A stretch of DNA of 64,000 nt from an uncultured Christensenella sp. (GTDB lineage: Bacteria > Bacillota > Clostridia > Christensenellales > Borkfalkiaceae). Below are positions 8,815 to 18,700 of the stretch, piece after piece. The DNA lies in contig CAJTOY010000001.1 of NCBI GenBank assembly GCA_910578195.1, positions 351,970 through 415,969 on the forward strand, in the 5' to 3' direction. The translations under genes and the position numbers were made by a program. Below the pieces are notes generated by a model that ran no database searches, was not told where the DNA came from, and was given only the letters and a program-made list of their open reading frames with translations. Each line of letters starts with the position of its first letter. Within the stretch, counting starts at the first letter, position 1.

Positions 8815-10134
8815 TTATCCTTGAACGCGGTCGCCTATAAGCGACACGCCGTTTGTCTTTTGTATTTTTATGTTTATAAATTCACCGATAACGTCGGTTT
8901 CGCTTTTGAAATAGCCCATTCTGCCATATTCGTCTCTGCCGAGATACATTCGCTTCTTCTCGTCGAAGCCCTCGCAGAGAATTTCGACGGTTTTTCCCTC
9001 ATAATTCGAAGAATGAGCTCTTGTAAGAGAATTTACCAGCTCGACCAGCTTCATTATCCGCCGTTTCGAAACGTCCTCGGGTATCCGATTTTCCATTCTC
9101 GCCGCAACCGTGCCCTCGCGCCTTGAATATACGAAGGTAAACGCCGACGAAAAATTGACTTTTTTTACAAGCTCCAACGTCGCCTCGAAGTCCTCTTCGG
9201 TTTCACCGGGGAAACCCACTATCAAGTCTGTAGTCACCGCGCAATCGGGAATGTATTTTCTCAAAATTTCTATTTTTGCAAGATAGTCCTTTGAAGTATA
9301 CTTGCGATTCATTGCCTTCAACACTTCGTCCGAACCGCTTTGTACAGGCAGATGAAGATTGCGGCAGATTTTGGGGTTTTCCAACATAACCTTTGCAAGC
9401 TCCTCGGAAAAATCTTTCGGGTGGCTCGTCATAAAACGAAGCCTGAATTTGCCTTCTATGCTTGCAATTTTTTTCAAAAGCTCGGGGAAGGTGATTTCGT
9501 CGGTGCCGTTGCCGTACGAATTTACGTTCTGACCCAAAAGGGTAATTTCCTTATAGCCTTGTTTTACAAGCTCCTCCACTTCCGCGATTATATTTTCCGA
9601 TTTGCGGCTTCTCTCCCTTCCGCGAACGTACGGAACAATACAGTAACTGCAAAAATTGTTACAGCCGTATGTAATATTCACCCACGCGTTCGGGTAGCTC
9701 GTCCTGAACGGCTTGTCATCCTCGGAAACCGAACCGTCGCAGTCCTCGATTCTTATAACGGCTTTTTTCTGCTTCTCTTTTAAAAGTATATATTCTTTCA
9801 GCTTATTGAGATTGTGCGTGCCGAAAATTATGTCGACGTAGGGGAATTTTTCATGAAGATTTTCCGCCTTACCCATCTGCTGGGGCAGACAGCCGCCCAC
9901 CGCTATTATCATTTTGCGGTTTACCGCTTTGAGCTTTTTAAGCATGCCGATATTGCCGAAGGCATGATTTTCGGCGTTTTCCCTTATACAGCAAGTATTG
10001 AAAACCGCGATATCCGCCTTGGAAATATCGTCGACGCTTTCATAGTTTAATTCTTCTAATATACCCGCTATTTTTTCCGATTCGTGTACATTCATCTGAC
10101 AGCCGTACGTTATAATATGGTAATACTTTTGCAT
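8815..10134 (-). CDS. miaB: tRNA-2-methylthio-N6-dimethylallyladenosine synthase MiaB
   Basis: A radical SAM methylthiotransferase that converts i6A37 to ms2i6A37 in tRNA, acting after MiaA. The N-terminal UPF0004 domain carries three cluster cysteines (TYGCQMN, NTCCIRENAE, VGGCLPQ). The radical SAM CxxxCxxC is in YGCNNFCSYCIVPYVRGRERSR, and a C-terminal TRAM domain follows. I chose ATG at 10134 (MQKYYHII). The frame is open further upstream, but the residues there do not resemble the family, and a consensus promoter lies so close that transcription should begin next to this ATG. No Shine-Dalgarno is visible, so a leaderless mRNA is likely. Confidence 0.95.
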   Translation of the reverse strand: MQKYYHIITYGCQMNVHESEKIAGILEELNYESVDDISKADIAVFNTCCIRENAENHAFGNIGMLKKLKAVNRKMIIAVGGCLPQQMGKAENLHEKFPYVDIIFGTHNLNKLKEYILLKEKQKKAVIRIEDCDGSVSEDDKPFRTSYPNAWVNITYGCNNFCSYCIVPYVRGRERSRKSENIIAEVEELVKQGYKEITLLGQNVNSYGNGTDEITFPELLKKIASIEGKFRLRFMTSHPKDFSEELAKVMLENPKICRNLHLPVQSGSDEVLKAMNRKYTSKDYLAKIEILRKYIPDCAVTTDLIVGFPGETEEDFEATLELVKKVNFSSAFTFVYSRREGTVAARMENRIPEDVSKRRIMKLVELVNSLTRAHSSNYEGKTVEILCEGFDEKKRMYLGRDEYGRMGYFKSETDVIGEFINIKIQKTNGVSLIGDRVQG

Positions 10135-10143
10135 ACAAAGATT

Positions 10144-10172
10144 ATTGTACATTTTTTTTGTGTTTTTTTCAA
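10144..10172 (-). promoter_or_regulatory. Promoter of the miaB operon (TTGAAA-N17-TACAAT)
   Basis: The -35 TTGAAA (10172-10167) and -10 TACAAT (10149-10144) have an exact 17-base spacer. Only nine bases separate the -10 from the chosen ATG of miaB, which would put the transcript start at or within a base or two of the start codon. Confidence 0.7.
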
Positions 10173-10214
10173 TTGATTTGCAACAATTATTTAATTTTAT
10201 CAATACTAATTTTA

Positions 10215-12440
10215 ATGACGAAGTTTATAAAAATAATTTCAATTATATTTTTGAGTATATTTACAGTTGTCGCAGTACTGCTTTCAACTTATTTTATCAT
10301 AACCAAGGACGCTGTTTTAGACAGCAACAAGCTGATAGGCGCAGGGCAAAATATCATAATTTACGACGACGCGGGCAACGAAATAGTCAGCGCGTCTCTC
10401 GAAGCGCAGAAAAAAAGCGTTGCCGTTGAAAATTTGCAACCCGACACGGTAAACGCGTTTATCGCGTCAGAGGACAGAACGTTTTTCAAGCACAACGGTT
10501 TGAATTACAAGCGCATGCTTAAAGCGGTTTTTAAAAATATTACCGCTGGTTCGTTCAAAGAGGGCGCCTCCACTATCAGTCAGCAGCTCATTAAAAACAC
10601 GCACCTTTCAAACGACAAAACCATAAAAAGAAAACTCAACGAAATAAGACTTACGCGCCAGCTTGAAAAAAGGTACCAAAAAGACGAAATTCTCGAAATG
10701 TATCTCAATACCATTTATTTCGGGCACAATTGCTACGGACTGCAAAACGCGGCGGAATTCTATTTCAACAAAAAAGCCGAAAACCTCAATTTGACCGAGA
10801 GCGCGACTATCGTTGGACTTTTGACCTCGCCGAACAACTTTTCGCCGTTTAAAAACCCCGAAAAAAGCTTAAAGCGCAGAAATATAGTGCTTAAAAACAT
10901 GCTCGACTGCGAATATATCGACAATTCGGCATATGAGCAAGCGATAAACGCGCCGTTAAATGCTGTCAAATCCACGACGGAAAACAGTTACAGCGCGTAT
11001 ATAAACTCGATTTTCGACGAGCTCGAAGAAATAGACTTCGACTATTACGCCTTAACCGACGGCTGTATAATTAAAACCTATATGGACGTGGAAGCCCAAA
11101 AATACGTCGAAAACCTCGAATATCCCTGCGACAACGCAGTTATAATCACCGACAACGCCACGGGCGGAGTTAAAGCTTATAAATCGTCCATAAACGGCGC
11201 AAAAAGGCAACCGGGCTCCACCGTCAAACCGATATTCGTCTATGCCCCCGCAATCGAGGAAAAGCTTTTAAGCCCCTTCACGAAAATTCTGGACGAAAAA
11301 ATCGACTATAACGGCTACTCGCCCGAAAACTTCGATAAAAAATATCACGGGTTCGTGACGGTTACGGAAAGCATAAAAAACAGCTACAACGTGCCCGCCG
11401 TTAAAACCCTTAACTCGCTGACCGTCGGCAAGTGCGAAAAGTACCTTACCGCAATGGATATAAAGCTTGACGACGACGAAAAAAATCTTTCACTCGCGCT
11501 CGGCGGCATGAAATACGGTCTGAATTTAAAGGAACTTGCGGACAAATATTCGATATTTCCAAACGGCGGACAATACCGCCCCTCCCGCTTCATAAAAGAA
11601 ATTGTGTCAAAGGACAACAAGGTTTTATATTCTAACGATTTTATTTTCAACAACGTATTCTCTGCGGGCACTTGCTCGCTTATGAACGAAATGCTTATCG
11701 AAACGACCAAAAGCGGAACGGCGAAAAAACTGAAAGACTTTAACTTCGACCTCGCATCGAAAACGGGAACCTGCGGCAACGCAAGCGGAAATACCGACGC
11801 CTACGCCGTGAGCTACACAAGCAAAAACTGCATTGCGGTTTGGCTCGGCGACAAGGACAACACGAGGACAAGTATCACGGGCGGCACCGACTGCTGCAAA
11901 ATAATGAAATCCGTACTCGAAAAGCTATACGGCGACCACTCCCCCGCTCCGCTTGAAAAAAACGAAGGAACTGTAACGGTAAATCTCGATAGAGAAGAAT
12001 ACTCTCAAAACAACAAACTCGTAATTGCAGACCCCGTCTGCCCCAAACTGAATATTTTAAGCGTGAAGGTTTTAAAGGGCAACGAACCGCAGCAAAAATC
12101 CGACCGTTTCAGCAACCCTACGATACCTACGCCCGTCATAAAAGTGGCAAACGGAGCCGTCAATATTGAATTATGTTACGCGAAGTACTATGCATATATT
12201 ATAAAACGCACTAAAAACGGGCAAACTGAGACTATTTACGACGGAAAATGGCAACAAACAGTTACCGACACTCCCTCCGAGGGAATTTATACCTACTCGG
12301 TAATTCCGTACTACGACAGCGGCGAAGAGAAATTTTACGGCAAAGAAATAACCCTCTCACCCGTCAATAACTCCACGGGAACGGGCGACCCGCAAATTAA
12401 AATTCCCGATTTAATAAACAAAGACTGGTTCAATCAGTAA
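10215..12440 (+). CDS. Bifunctional class A penicillin-binding protein (PBP1-type)
   Basis: A 741-residue membrane-anchored peptidoglycan polymerase. It has a short cytoplasmic tail, a TM helix at about 5-29, and a GT51 glycosyltransferase beginning with the catalytic Glu86 in EDRTFF and GASTISQQL, RKLNEIRLTRQLE and LNTIYFG motifs. The transpeptidase has STVK (catalytic Ser335), SYN (Ser390) and KTG (516-518). The last 140 or so residues form a fibronectin-like extension (YYAYIIKRTKNG to YSVIPYYDSGEE). I chose ATG at 10215 because upstream residues are not family-like; no good Shine-Dalgarno is visible. It is transcribed divergently from miaB and ends at its own terminator. Confidence 0.93.
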   Translation: MTKFIKIISIIFLSIFTVVAVLLSTYFIITKDAVLDSNKLIGAGQNIIIYDDAGNEIVSASLEAQKKSVAVENLQPDTVNAFIASEDRTFFKHNGLNYKRMLKAVFKNITAGSFKEGASTISQQLIKNTHLSNDKTIKRKLNEIRLTRQLEKRYQKDEILEMYLNTIYFGHNCYGLQNAAEFYFNKKAENLNLTESATIVGLLTSPNNFSPFKNPEKSLKRRNIVLKNMLDCEYIDNSAYEQAINAPLNAVKSTTENSYSAYINSIFDELEEIDFDYYALTDGCIIKTYMDVEAQKYVENLEYPCDNAVIITDNATGGVKAYKSSINGAKRQPGSTVKPIFVYAPAIEEKLLSPFTKILDEKIDYNGYSPENFDKKYHGFVTVTESIKNSYNVPAVKTLNSLTVGKCEKYLTAMDIKLDDDEKNLSLALGGMKYGLNLKELADKYSIFPNGGQYRPSRFIKEIVSKDNKVLYSNDFIFNNVFSAGTCSLMNEMLIETTKSGTAKKLKDFNFDLASKTGTCGNASGNTDAYAVSYTSKNCIAVWLGDKDNTRTSITGGTDCCKIMKSVLEKLYGDHSPAPLEKNEGTVTVNLDREEYSQNNKLVIADPVCPKLNILSVKVLKGNEPQQKSDRFSNPTIPTPVIKVANGAVNIELCYAKYYAYIIKRTKNGQTETIYDGKWQQTVTDTPSEGIYTYSVIPYYDSGEEKFYGKEITLSPVNNSTGTGDPQIKIPDLINKDWFNQ

Positions 12441-12469
12441 AAAAGAAATTATGGTGTATTTCTATTGAC

Positions 12470-12502
12470 AAAAGCAAGGGCAATAAAATTGTCCTTGCTT
12501 TT
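12470..12502 (+). terminator. Terminator after the penicillin-binding protein gene
   Basis: AAAAGCAAGGGCAAT pairs with ATTGTCCTTGCTTTT (14 of 15 pairs) around an AAA loop. The right arm overlaps the -35 of the promoter that drives the next gene. Confidence 0.75.
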
Positions 12503-12523
12503 ATATTAGGTTTATGATATAAT
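12495..12523 (+). promoter_or_regulatory. Promoter of gene 12561 (TTGCTT-N17-TATAAT), E-like leader
   Basis: A 17-base spacer and perfect -10. From TGATATAAT onwards it aligns without gaps to the E1/E2 promoter and leader, including TACGAYAAACAGTAATTTAA, although the upstream part of the 125-bp module is missing. Confidence 0.7.
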
Positions 12524-12560
12524 CAAACTACGACAAACAGTAATTTAAGCAAAGACAAAC

Positions 12561-13364
12561 ATGAAAAACAATAATATCGATTTGCGCTTATTGGAAAAGC
12601 GTATAAAACTATTAAAAAATCTAACAATTCTTTTTACAATACTTACACCTTTACCGCTACTCGGTGTTGGATTGAAATATCCGTATTCATATTGTTTCGT
12701 AGCGTTATGCGGTTTGTTTTTTGTAGCTGCCATTACGTTTGCTTTTCTTATGCACAAAACAGAGAGACAAATCAAAAGAACCGTAGCGTATTTGAAAGAC
12801 GCGAGAGACAATATAGTAGCCGCAAATAACATCCTAATCGGCTTTCTTAACGGTGCTTATGCAGCTTTGGACTACAAGAAGAGCGGCGAGCTTGGTTTTG
12901 TTAATTTTACGCGGGAAGGTATTAAATTCTCGGCTGAAGGCAAATTTGCCACACAAAAAGGCTTCAAAGGCATTAAAGGCAATCATTTAGCTTTACAAAT
13001 ATACGGCACAAAAATGATATCTACCCCCGAAGAGTACGACGATATACTTGATTACGAAAGCAATCTTTTTAAGTTGAATATCGGTTATTTCGACGACGTT
13101 CCGTTCGCCGAAGAAAACAATTCTGGTTTGATTTTGCCCGAAGAGAACTTAACCGATAAGAGAATATTTTTTGCCTCAAACAATGGCTATTGTTGCAACT
13201 TGGATACGGCGGAAAGCGACGATATCGACTATGGCGAATTTGTCATATTAGAACATACGGAGGACAGCCTTACTATAAGCTTTAAATGTATGGTCAAGTA
13301 CGGCGCCGCAGATGTAATTTACGGAAAAATAAAGCTTATTCGCGATTCACAAGATTTCGACTGA
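12561..13364 (+). CDS. Unknown membrane protein, possible C3 cargo
   Basis: A 267-residue protein I do not recognise. Residues 20-66 form two hydrophobic segments separated by a short loop around VGLKYPYSY. A charged helix (HKTERQIKRTVAYLKDARD) follows, and the remainder is a soluble, acidic, mixed alpha/beta region with no recognisable motif. The topology suggests a cytoplasmic domain anchored by a hairpin of two TM helices. The promoter and leader resemble those of the E elements. No Shine-Dalgarno is seen before the ATG. It converges on thiI. Confidence 0.6.
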   Translation: MKNNNIDLRLLEKRIKLLKNLTILFTILTPLPLLGVGLKYPYSYCFVALCGLFFVAAITFAFLMHKTERQIKRTVAYLKDARDNIVAANNILIGFLNGAYAALDYKKSGELGFVNFTREGIKFSAEGKFATQKGFKGIKGNHLALQIYGTKMISTPEEYDDILDYESNLFKLNIGYFDDVPFAEENNSGLILPEENLTDKRIFFASNNGYCCNLDTAESDDIDYGEFVILEHTEDSLTISFKCMVKYGAADVIYGKIKLIRDSQDFD

Positions 13365-13407
13365 ATTGTTTGATAAGTTTCAATTTGTTGTCTATACCAA
13401 AAAAATA

Positions 13408-13442
13408 TAGCCCGCTACTTCGCTTGCGAAGATAGCGGGCTA
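13408..13442. terminator. Bidirectional terminator between gene 12561 and thiI
   Basis: TAGCCCGCTA/TAGCGGGCTA form the outer stem and CTTCGC/GCGAAG the inner stem, with one bulged base. On the minus strand the stem is followed by TATTTTTTT, so it is a good terminator for thiI; the plus-strand tail is weaker. Confidence 0.85.
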
Positions 13443-13498
13443 AATATTTGTCAACAAAACATGTCTTTGAAACACACTCTTTCGGGGCTGTTTTCATT

Positions 13499-14653
13499 TT
13501 AAAGAGTTACGATTTCAAGGCTGTTTAAAGCTTCGTCAACCAGCATGTTTACGTTGAGCTTTGCCTCCTCCGCCTCTACGTCCGCAAGCTTTGGTCTGGT
13601 GACGGGGTGTCTGGGCAAGAATACCGTACAGCAATCTTCATAAGGCTCGATTGAGGTTTCGTATGTGCCTATCGCTCGGCTGCGCTCGATTATTTCGTCT
13701 TTGTCGAAGCCGCACAGCGGACGAAGCACGGGAAGCTTTTCTATTACGCTGTTCGAAGAGGTCATGCCCTCCACCGTCTGGCTTGCAACCTGCGCGAGGC
13801 TTTCGCCCGTTATCAGACATTGCGCGCCGCAATTCAACGCGATTTTTTCGGCAATACGCATCATAAATCGCCTTAAAAGCGTGACCATATAATCGCCGTT
13901 GCACTTTTTATGAATTTCTTCTTGTATGTGCGTCACGGAAACGATATTCAGCTTAGTTCCGCACGAATAAGCTGAAAGCTGTTTCGCAAGCTCGATAACC
14001 TTTTCTTTCGCCTGCATATTCGTATACGGATAGCTGTGAAAATGTATGCACTCGATACTCATACCTCGCTTAGCAATCATATGCCCCGCGACCGGACTGT
14101 CAATGCCTCCCGAAATCAGAAGCAAGCCCTTGCCCGAAGTGCCGACCGGCATTCCGCCCGCGCCCTTGAAAAATTCGTTGAATACAAGCGCGGTGTTGTT
14201 CTCCCTTAAATCGATATTAATTACGAACTGCGGCGAGTGAACGTCCACGCTGATTTCTTTGTTTTTGTCGAGAAGCCTTCCGCCTATTTCCGCGCTAATC
14301 TGCATGGAATTCAAAGGAAAAGTCTTGTCGGCGCGGTGCGTTTCGACCTTAAAGGTTCCGCTTTTCGAGCAGACCTCGTCGGAAGCCTTGAAAATGGCGT
14401 CCATATCCGAAGAAACTTTTAAAGCGACGCTGTACGAATGTATTCCGAATACCTTTTTAAGTCTTTCGAGTATAGTTTCAGTATCCTTTTCCTGAAAGTT
14501 CTCTATTAAATATCTTCCGCTGTGTCTGCGAATTTCGTGCTTGATGCCTTTCAGGCTTTTTTCCATATTAACGACGAAAACCCGTTCGAACCAGCCTCTG
14601 TTTTTGCCTTTTAAATGCAATTCGGCGTATCTGATTATTATAACCTTTTCCAT
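13499..14653 (-). CDS. thiI: tRNA 4-thiouridine synthetase ThiI
   Basis: Sulfur insertion at U8 of tRNA and, in many bacteria, sulfur supply for the thiamine thiazole. It has an N-terminal ferredoxin-like/THUMP region (KGKNRGWFERVF and following) and an adenylating PP-loop domain with SGGIDSPVAGH. No C-terminal rhodanese domain is present, which is usual in Firmicutes. There is a Cys pair in EDCCTVF near the C-terminus. I chose ATG at 14653; a TTG two codons upstream is possible. The cysteine desulfurase gene just upstream overlaps it and is the natural sulfur donor, so the pair probably works as a unit, as NifZ and ThiI do in B. subtilis. Confidence 0.95.
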   Translation of the reverse strand: MEKVIIIRYAELHLKGKNRGWFERVFVVNMEKSLKGIKHEIRRHSGRYLIENFQEKDTETILERLKKVFGIHSYSVALKVSSDMDAIFKASDEVCSKSGTFKVETHRADKTFPLNSMQISAEIGGRLLDKNKEISVDVHSPQFVINIDLRENNTALVFNEFFKGAGGMPVGTSGKGLLLISGGIDSPVAGHMIAKRGMSIECIHFHSYPYTNMQAKEKVIELAKQLSAYSCGTKLNIVSVTHIQEEIHKKCNGDYMVTLLRRFMMRIAEKIALNCGAQCLITGESLAQVASQTVEGMTSSNSVIEKLPVLRPLCGFDKDEIIERSRAIGTYETSIEPYEDCCTVFLPRHPVTRPKLADVEAEEAKLNVNMLVDEALNSLEIVTL

Positions 14654-14655
14654 AG

Positions 14656-15783
14656 TCAAGCCATTATATCCCTTCTGTTTTTTACTATTCTGTTCAAAAT
14701 TTCCGCGGCGGTTTTTACTTCTTCCAACGTGTTTTCGGGCGAAAAGCTAATTCTGAGCACACCATCGGCCGAGGACTCGTCAATACCGCATGCGAGAATC
14801 ACACGCGAATAACGCTTCTTTTCGTTCGAGGAGCACGCAGAGCCCGTCCCTATTATCAGCCCCGCGTCGTCGGCTTCGTGCAATATCGTTTCACCGCGCA
14901 CTCCCGCCGCCGCAACCGTGAGGATATACGGCGAGCCGTTTTCGGGCGACAATATCGTGAAAAGCGATTTATCGAGGCTTGCGCGAAGCTCAAAGTTCAG
15001 CTTTGAAACAAAATTATAGTTTTCCTCGATTGATTTATACCGTTTTAACGCCGCAAGCTCGAAGCATTTTATGCCGAACACGTTTTCGGTGCCGCTTCTG
15101 AGCCCAGCCTCTTGCCCGCCGCCGAATATATACGGCTTTATAACAAGATTTTTTCTCTTTATAAGCGCGCCGCAGCCCTTAATTCCGCCAAGTTTGTGCG
15201 CGCTCACCGAGTATAAATCGAAATTTTTAGTAAATCTGAAAGGTATTTTACCGAACGCCTGCACACCGTCCGAGTGAAAAAGGGCGTATTTATTTTTCTG
15301 TTTTACTTTTTCGGCTATTTTTATAATATCGTTTATCGCGCCCGTTTCGTTATTGACGTGAATGACCGAAACCAGCGAGGTTTTATCGTCGATTAAGCTC
15401 AGCAAATGCTCCGCATTCACGCTTCCATCACAGTTAAGGTTTGCAAACCGCACCTCTATACCGCGCTGTTTTAGCTCGTTTGCGGCAGAAAACACCGCGG
15501 AATGTTCCCCGAGCGTGGTCACGACGTTTCCTCTTCTACCGCCGCCGAACAGCGCCTGATTATCGGCTTCTGTTCCGCACGAGGTAAATACAAGCGAGAA
15601 ATTAACGTCGTCGGCAATCAGCGACAAAATATTCCGCCTTACCTGCTTCAATTCGAGATGCAAATTATACCCTCCCGCATATAATGCGGAAGGATTATAA
15701 AATTCGGATAATAAATATTTTTCCGCGGTTTTCAGGCACTCCGCATCGGGGCGCGACGTCGCCGCATTGTCAAGATAAATCAT
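14656..15783 (-). CDS. Cysteine desulfurase (NifS/IscS-like; ThiI partner)
   Basis: A PLP enzyme that moves sulfur from cysteine to an enzyme persulfide. The PLP Lys is in SVSAHKLGGIKG, the cofactor-binding FTSCGTEADNQAL and FHSDGVQAFGK are present, and the active-site Cys lies in the flexible loop GTGSACSSNEKKRYSRV. The short loop without the SufS-type hairpin, and the position directly before thiI, fit the ThiI-dedicated desulfurases. 375 residues is typical. Its ATG overlaps the carB-dapF stop (TAATG) and its stop overlaps the thiI start region. Confidence 0.93.
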   Translation of the reverse strand: MIYLDNAATSRPDAECLKTAEKYLLSEFYNPSALYAGGYNLHLELKQVRRNILSLIADDVNFSLVFTSCGTEADNQALFGGGRRGNVVTTLGEHSAVFSAANELKQRGIEVRFANLNCDGSVNAEHLLSLIDDKTSLVSVIHVNNETGAINDIIKIAEKVKQKNKYALFHSDGVQAFGKIPFRFTKNFDLYSVSAHKLGGIKGCGALIKRKNLVIKPYIFGGGQEAGLRSGTENVFGIKCFELAALKRYKSIEENYNFVSKLNFELRASLDKSLFTILSPENGSPYILTVAAAGVRGETILHEADDAGLIIGTGSACSSNEKKRYSRVILACGIDESSADGVLRISFSPENTLEEVKTAAEILNRIVKNRRDIMA

Positions 15784-18700
15784 TAAATTTCAATCATTCC
15801 CTCGAAGGACTGTCTGACCGTTCCGTCAAGCTCGACTTCGCCGTCGGCGTTAAGCTTGACAAACAAGTCGCCGCCCTTTAATTTAACAGTAACGTCGTTT
15901 GCGCAATAGCCGCAGACAATAGAAGCCACAGCCGCCGCTGCGGCAGCCGTGCCGCACGCCCACGTTTCGCCGCTGACTTTTTCCCAGACGCGCATTTTTA
16001 TTGTCATGTTGTTTACCACGCGCACTATTTCAACGTATACGCCTTGCGGGAAATATCCGATTTCGGTAATAATCTGCCCCAAAGCCTCGATATCGATATC
16101 GTCGACTTTTTCGCAGAAAATCACGCAGTGCGGATTGCCGACGTTGACAAGAGTTATATTGTAGCTTTTGCCACCGAAACCGACCTCGCGGTTTATCACT
16201 TCCCCTTCCAGCGCGGAAGGTATTAAATTTCCGTCGAACACGGGCTTGCCGAGGTTTACGGAAACCGAGCTCGCCTTGCCGTTAAACGACTTTACAGAAA
16301 GCTCCTTAACGCCGCTGCTACTCTCAATCGTCATATTCTCGCCCGCCATTTTGTTGTCGAACAGATATTTCGCAACGCACCTTAAAGGGTTAGCCGCAAG
16401 ACCGCCGTCACTTCCGTCGCGATTAAATACGCGCATTTTTGCGTCCGCAATGTCGGAGTTTTCAATCATTACGACGCCATCAGCGCCGATTGCATAATGT
16501 CTGTCAGAGAAATTTATCGCAAGCGATTCGGGGCAAGTGATGCGGTTATCGATGTTGTTGAAGAAAATATAATCGTTGCCGCAGCTGTGCATCTTGGAAA
16601 AGCTGAGCTTTAATTTTTCTTTTCTTAAATTGTTTATATCCACAAGCTCGGTATTGAATTCGTTGTACCTTCCCGCTATTACGTCCGCAAGCGCGTTGGT
16701 CGTGTCGAGCGAGGTAAGCACCGTTATGCCAAGCAAAATCGCGTGGTGATGCAAGCTCATGTAGTTGGAAATTGACTCGACGTCGGTTTTACCCGTATAG
16801 ACGATATAGTCTATCTTACCCTCGTCCATTAATTTAAAAATTTCCTCGTTGCTCGAAAGTCTTGCAACCTCCGTGCAATCGATACCCAAACTCTTTATTA
16901 CGTTGCAAGTGCCCTTCGTGGCGTAGAACGTGAGCCCGAGGTCGGCGAACTTCTTGACGATATTTACGATTTCGAATTTATCCTGGTCGTTGATTGTAAA
17001 GTAAATTCCGACCGAATTCTGCTTCGTGGGGCGTTTCATATTGAAGCCCGCCGAAACAAGCCCCTTGAAAAGCGCCTCTTCTATCGTCTTGCCTATTCCC
17101 AGAACCTCGCCCGTCGATTTCATTTCGGGTCCAAGTTGCGAGTTTACGTCGTTGAGCTTTTCAAACGAAAATACGGGCACTTTTACCGCTACATACGGCG
17201 AATTCTTGTAAAGCCCCGTTCCGAAGCCGAGATTTTTAAGCTTTTCGCCGAGCAAAATTCGGGTCGCAAGCTCGACCATAGGTACGCCCGTAACCTTTGA
17301 AATATACGGGATTGTCCTCGAAGCCCTCGGGTTAACCTCGATAACGTACAGCTCGTTATGATAAATAAGATACTGAATATTAATGAGTCCCTTCGTCTTT
17401 AACGACACGGCGAGCTTTGCTGAAATATCCTCGACCCTTTTAAGCATGGCGTCGCTGAGGTTATAGGGCGGATAAACTGCTATCGAGTCGCCGCTGTGAA
17501 CGCCCGCGCGCTCGATATGCTGCATTATTCCGGGTATAAGCACGTCAACTCCGTCGGAAATGGCGTCCACTTCAAGTTCGGTACCCATTAAGTATTTGTC
17601 GCAAAGCACGGGGTTTTCTATCTTCTGGGCAAGTATTACGTCCATATATCTTTCGATATCGTTTTGCGTAAAGGCAATGGTCATATTCTGCCCGCCGATA
17701 ACGTACGAGGGGCGAAGCAACACGGGATAACCCAGAGTTTCCGCGGCTTTGACCGCCTCTTCCTTGGACATAACCGTCAAGCCCTTCGGGCGGGCGATAC
17801 CGAATTGTTCCAAAAGCTCGTCAAATCTCTCTCTGTCCTCGGCGAGGTCGACGCTGTCAGCGGGCGTACCGAGTATACGCACTCCCTTTTTATCGAGATA
17901 GCTGCAAAGTTTAATCGCGGTCTGACCGCCGAACGTGATAACCACGCCGTAGGGTTTCTCGACGTCGATTACGTTCTGTACGTCCTCGGGTGTGAGAGAC
18001 TCGAAATACAGTCTGTCCGCCGTATCGAAGTCGGTCGATACGGTTTCGGGGTTGTTGTTGATTATAATCACTTCGTAGCCGAGGCGTTTAAGCGCCCACA
18101 CGCAGTGAACGGACGAATAGTCGAATTCAATGCCTTGTCCTATTCGGATAGGCCCCGAGCCGATAACGATTATTCTCTTCTTTTTGCTGTTTTTAACAAA
18201 GGGCTTTGCCTCGTCGTGCTCCTTTTCGTCGTAGGTCGAATAGAAATACGGTGTCTGGGCGGAGAACTCCGCGCCGCAGGTATCGACCATTTTATAGACC
18301 GAATTTGAGTGCGCAGGCAACTCGAAGCCCGAGAATTTTTGCAATTCCTTGTCGGGATACCCCAGCTTCTTACCGCGCAGATACTGCTCCTTAGTGAGCT
18401 TCGCGCCCGAAATTTCCTTTTCGTAATCGGCGAGGTTTTTAAGCTTGTTCAAGAACCACTCGTCGATTTTCGTTATCGAATAAATTTTATCAACCGTTAC
18501 TCCGCGCTTGATTGCCTCGTAAACTATAAACAGCCTTTCGTCGGTCAAGTCGGGAAGTCTTTGAATAATTTCTTCGTCCGAAAGCTCTGCGAATTTGGGG
18601 ATATTGAGGGTAGCAACCGAAATTTCCGCGCCGCGCACGGCTTTCATTATCGCCATTTCGAAGCTCGTGCCGATTGCCATGACCTCACCCGTGGCTTTCA

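Larger units (their letters stand above)
12495..13400 (+). mobile_element. Possible diverged relative of E1/E2 (C3)
   Basis: This stretch has an E-like -10 and leader in front of an unrelated gene and, after its stop, GATAAGTTTCAATTT against GATAAATTTCAATTT of the E 3' module. The element ends AATTCCCNNNGGGAATT and the GCTCTCGA terminator are not present. Common origin is inferred from two short matches only. Confidence 0.3.

Noticed and set aside
12491..12502. TTGTCCTTGCTT shared by the PBP terminator and the E 3' module
   Set aside because: Twelve bases, in a hairpin arm in one case and a single-stranded part in the other; too short to claim common origin.
16600..16620. Frameshift or assembly join as the cause of the CarB-DapF fusion
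   Set aside because: The frame is continuous, both parts align from their natural ends, and the downstream gene overlap (TAATG) is normal for an operon.
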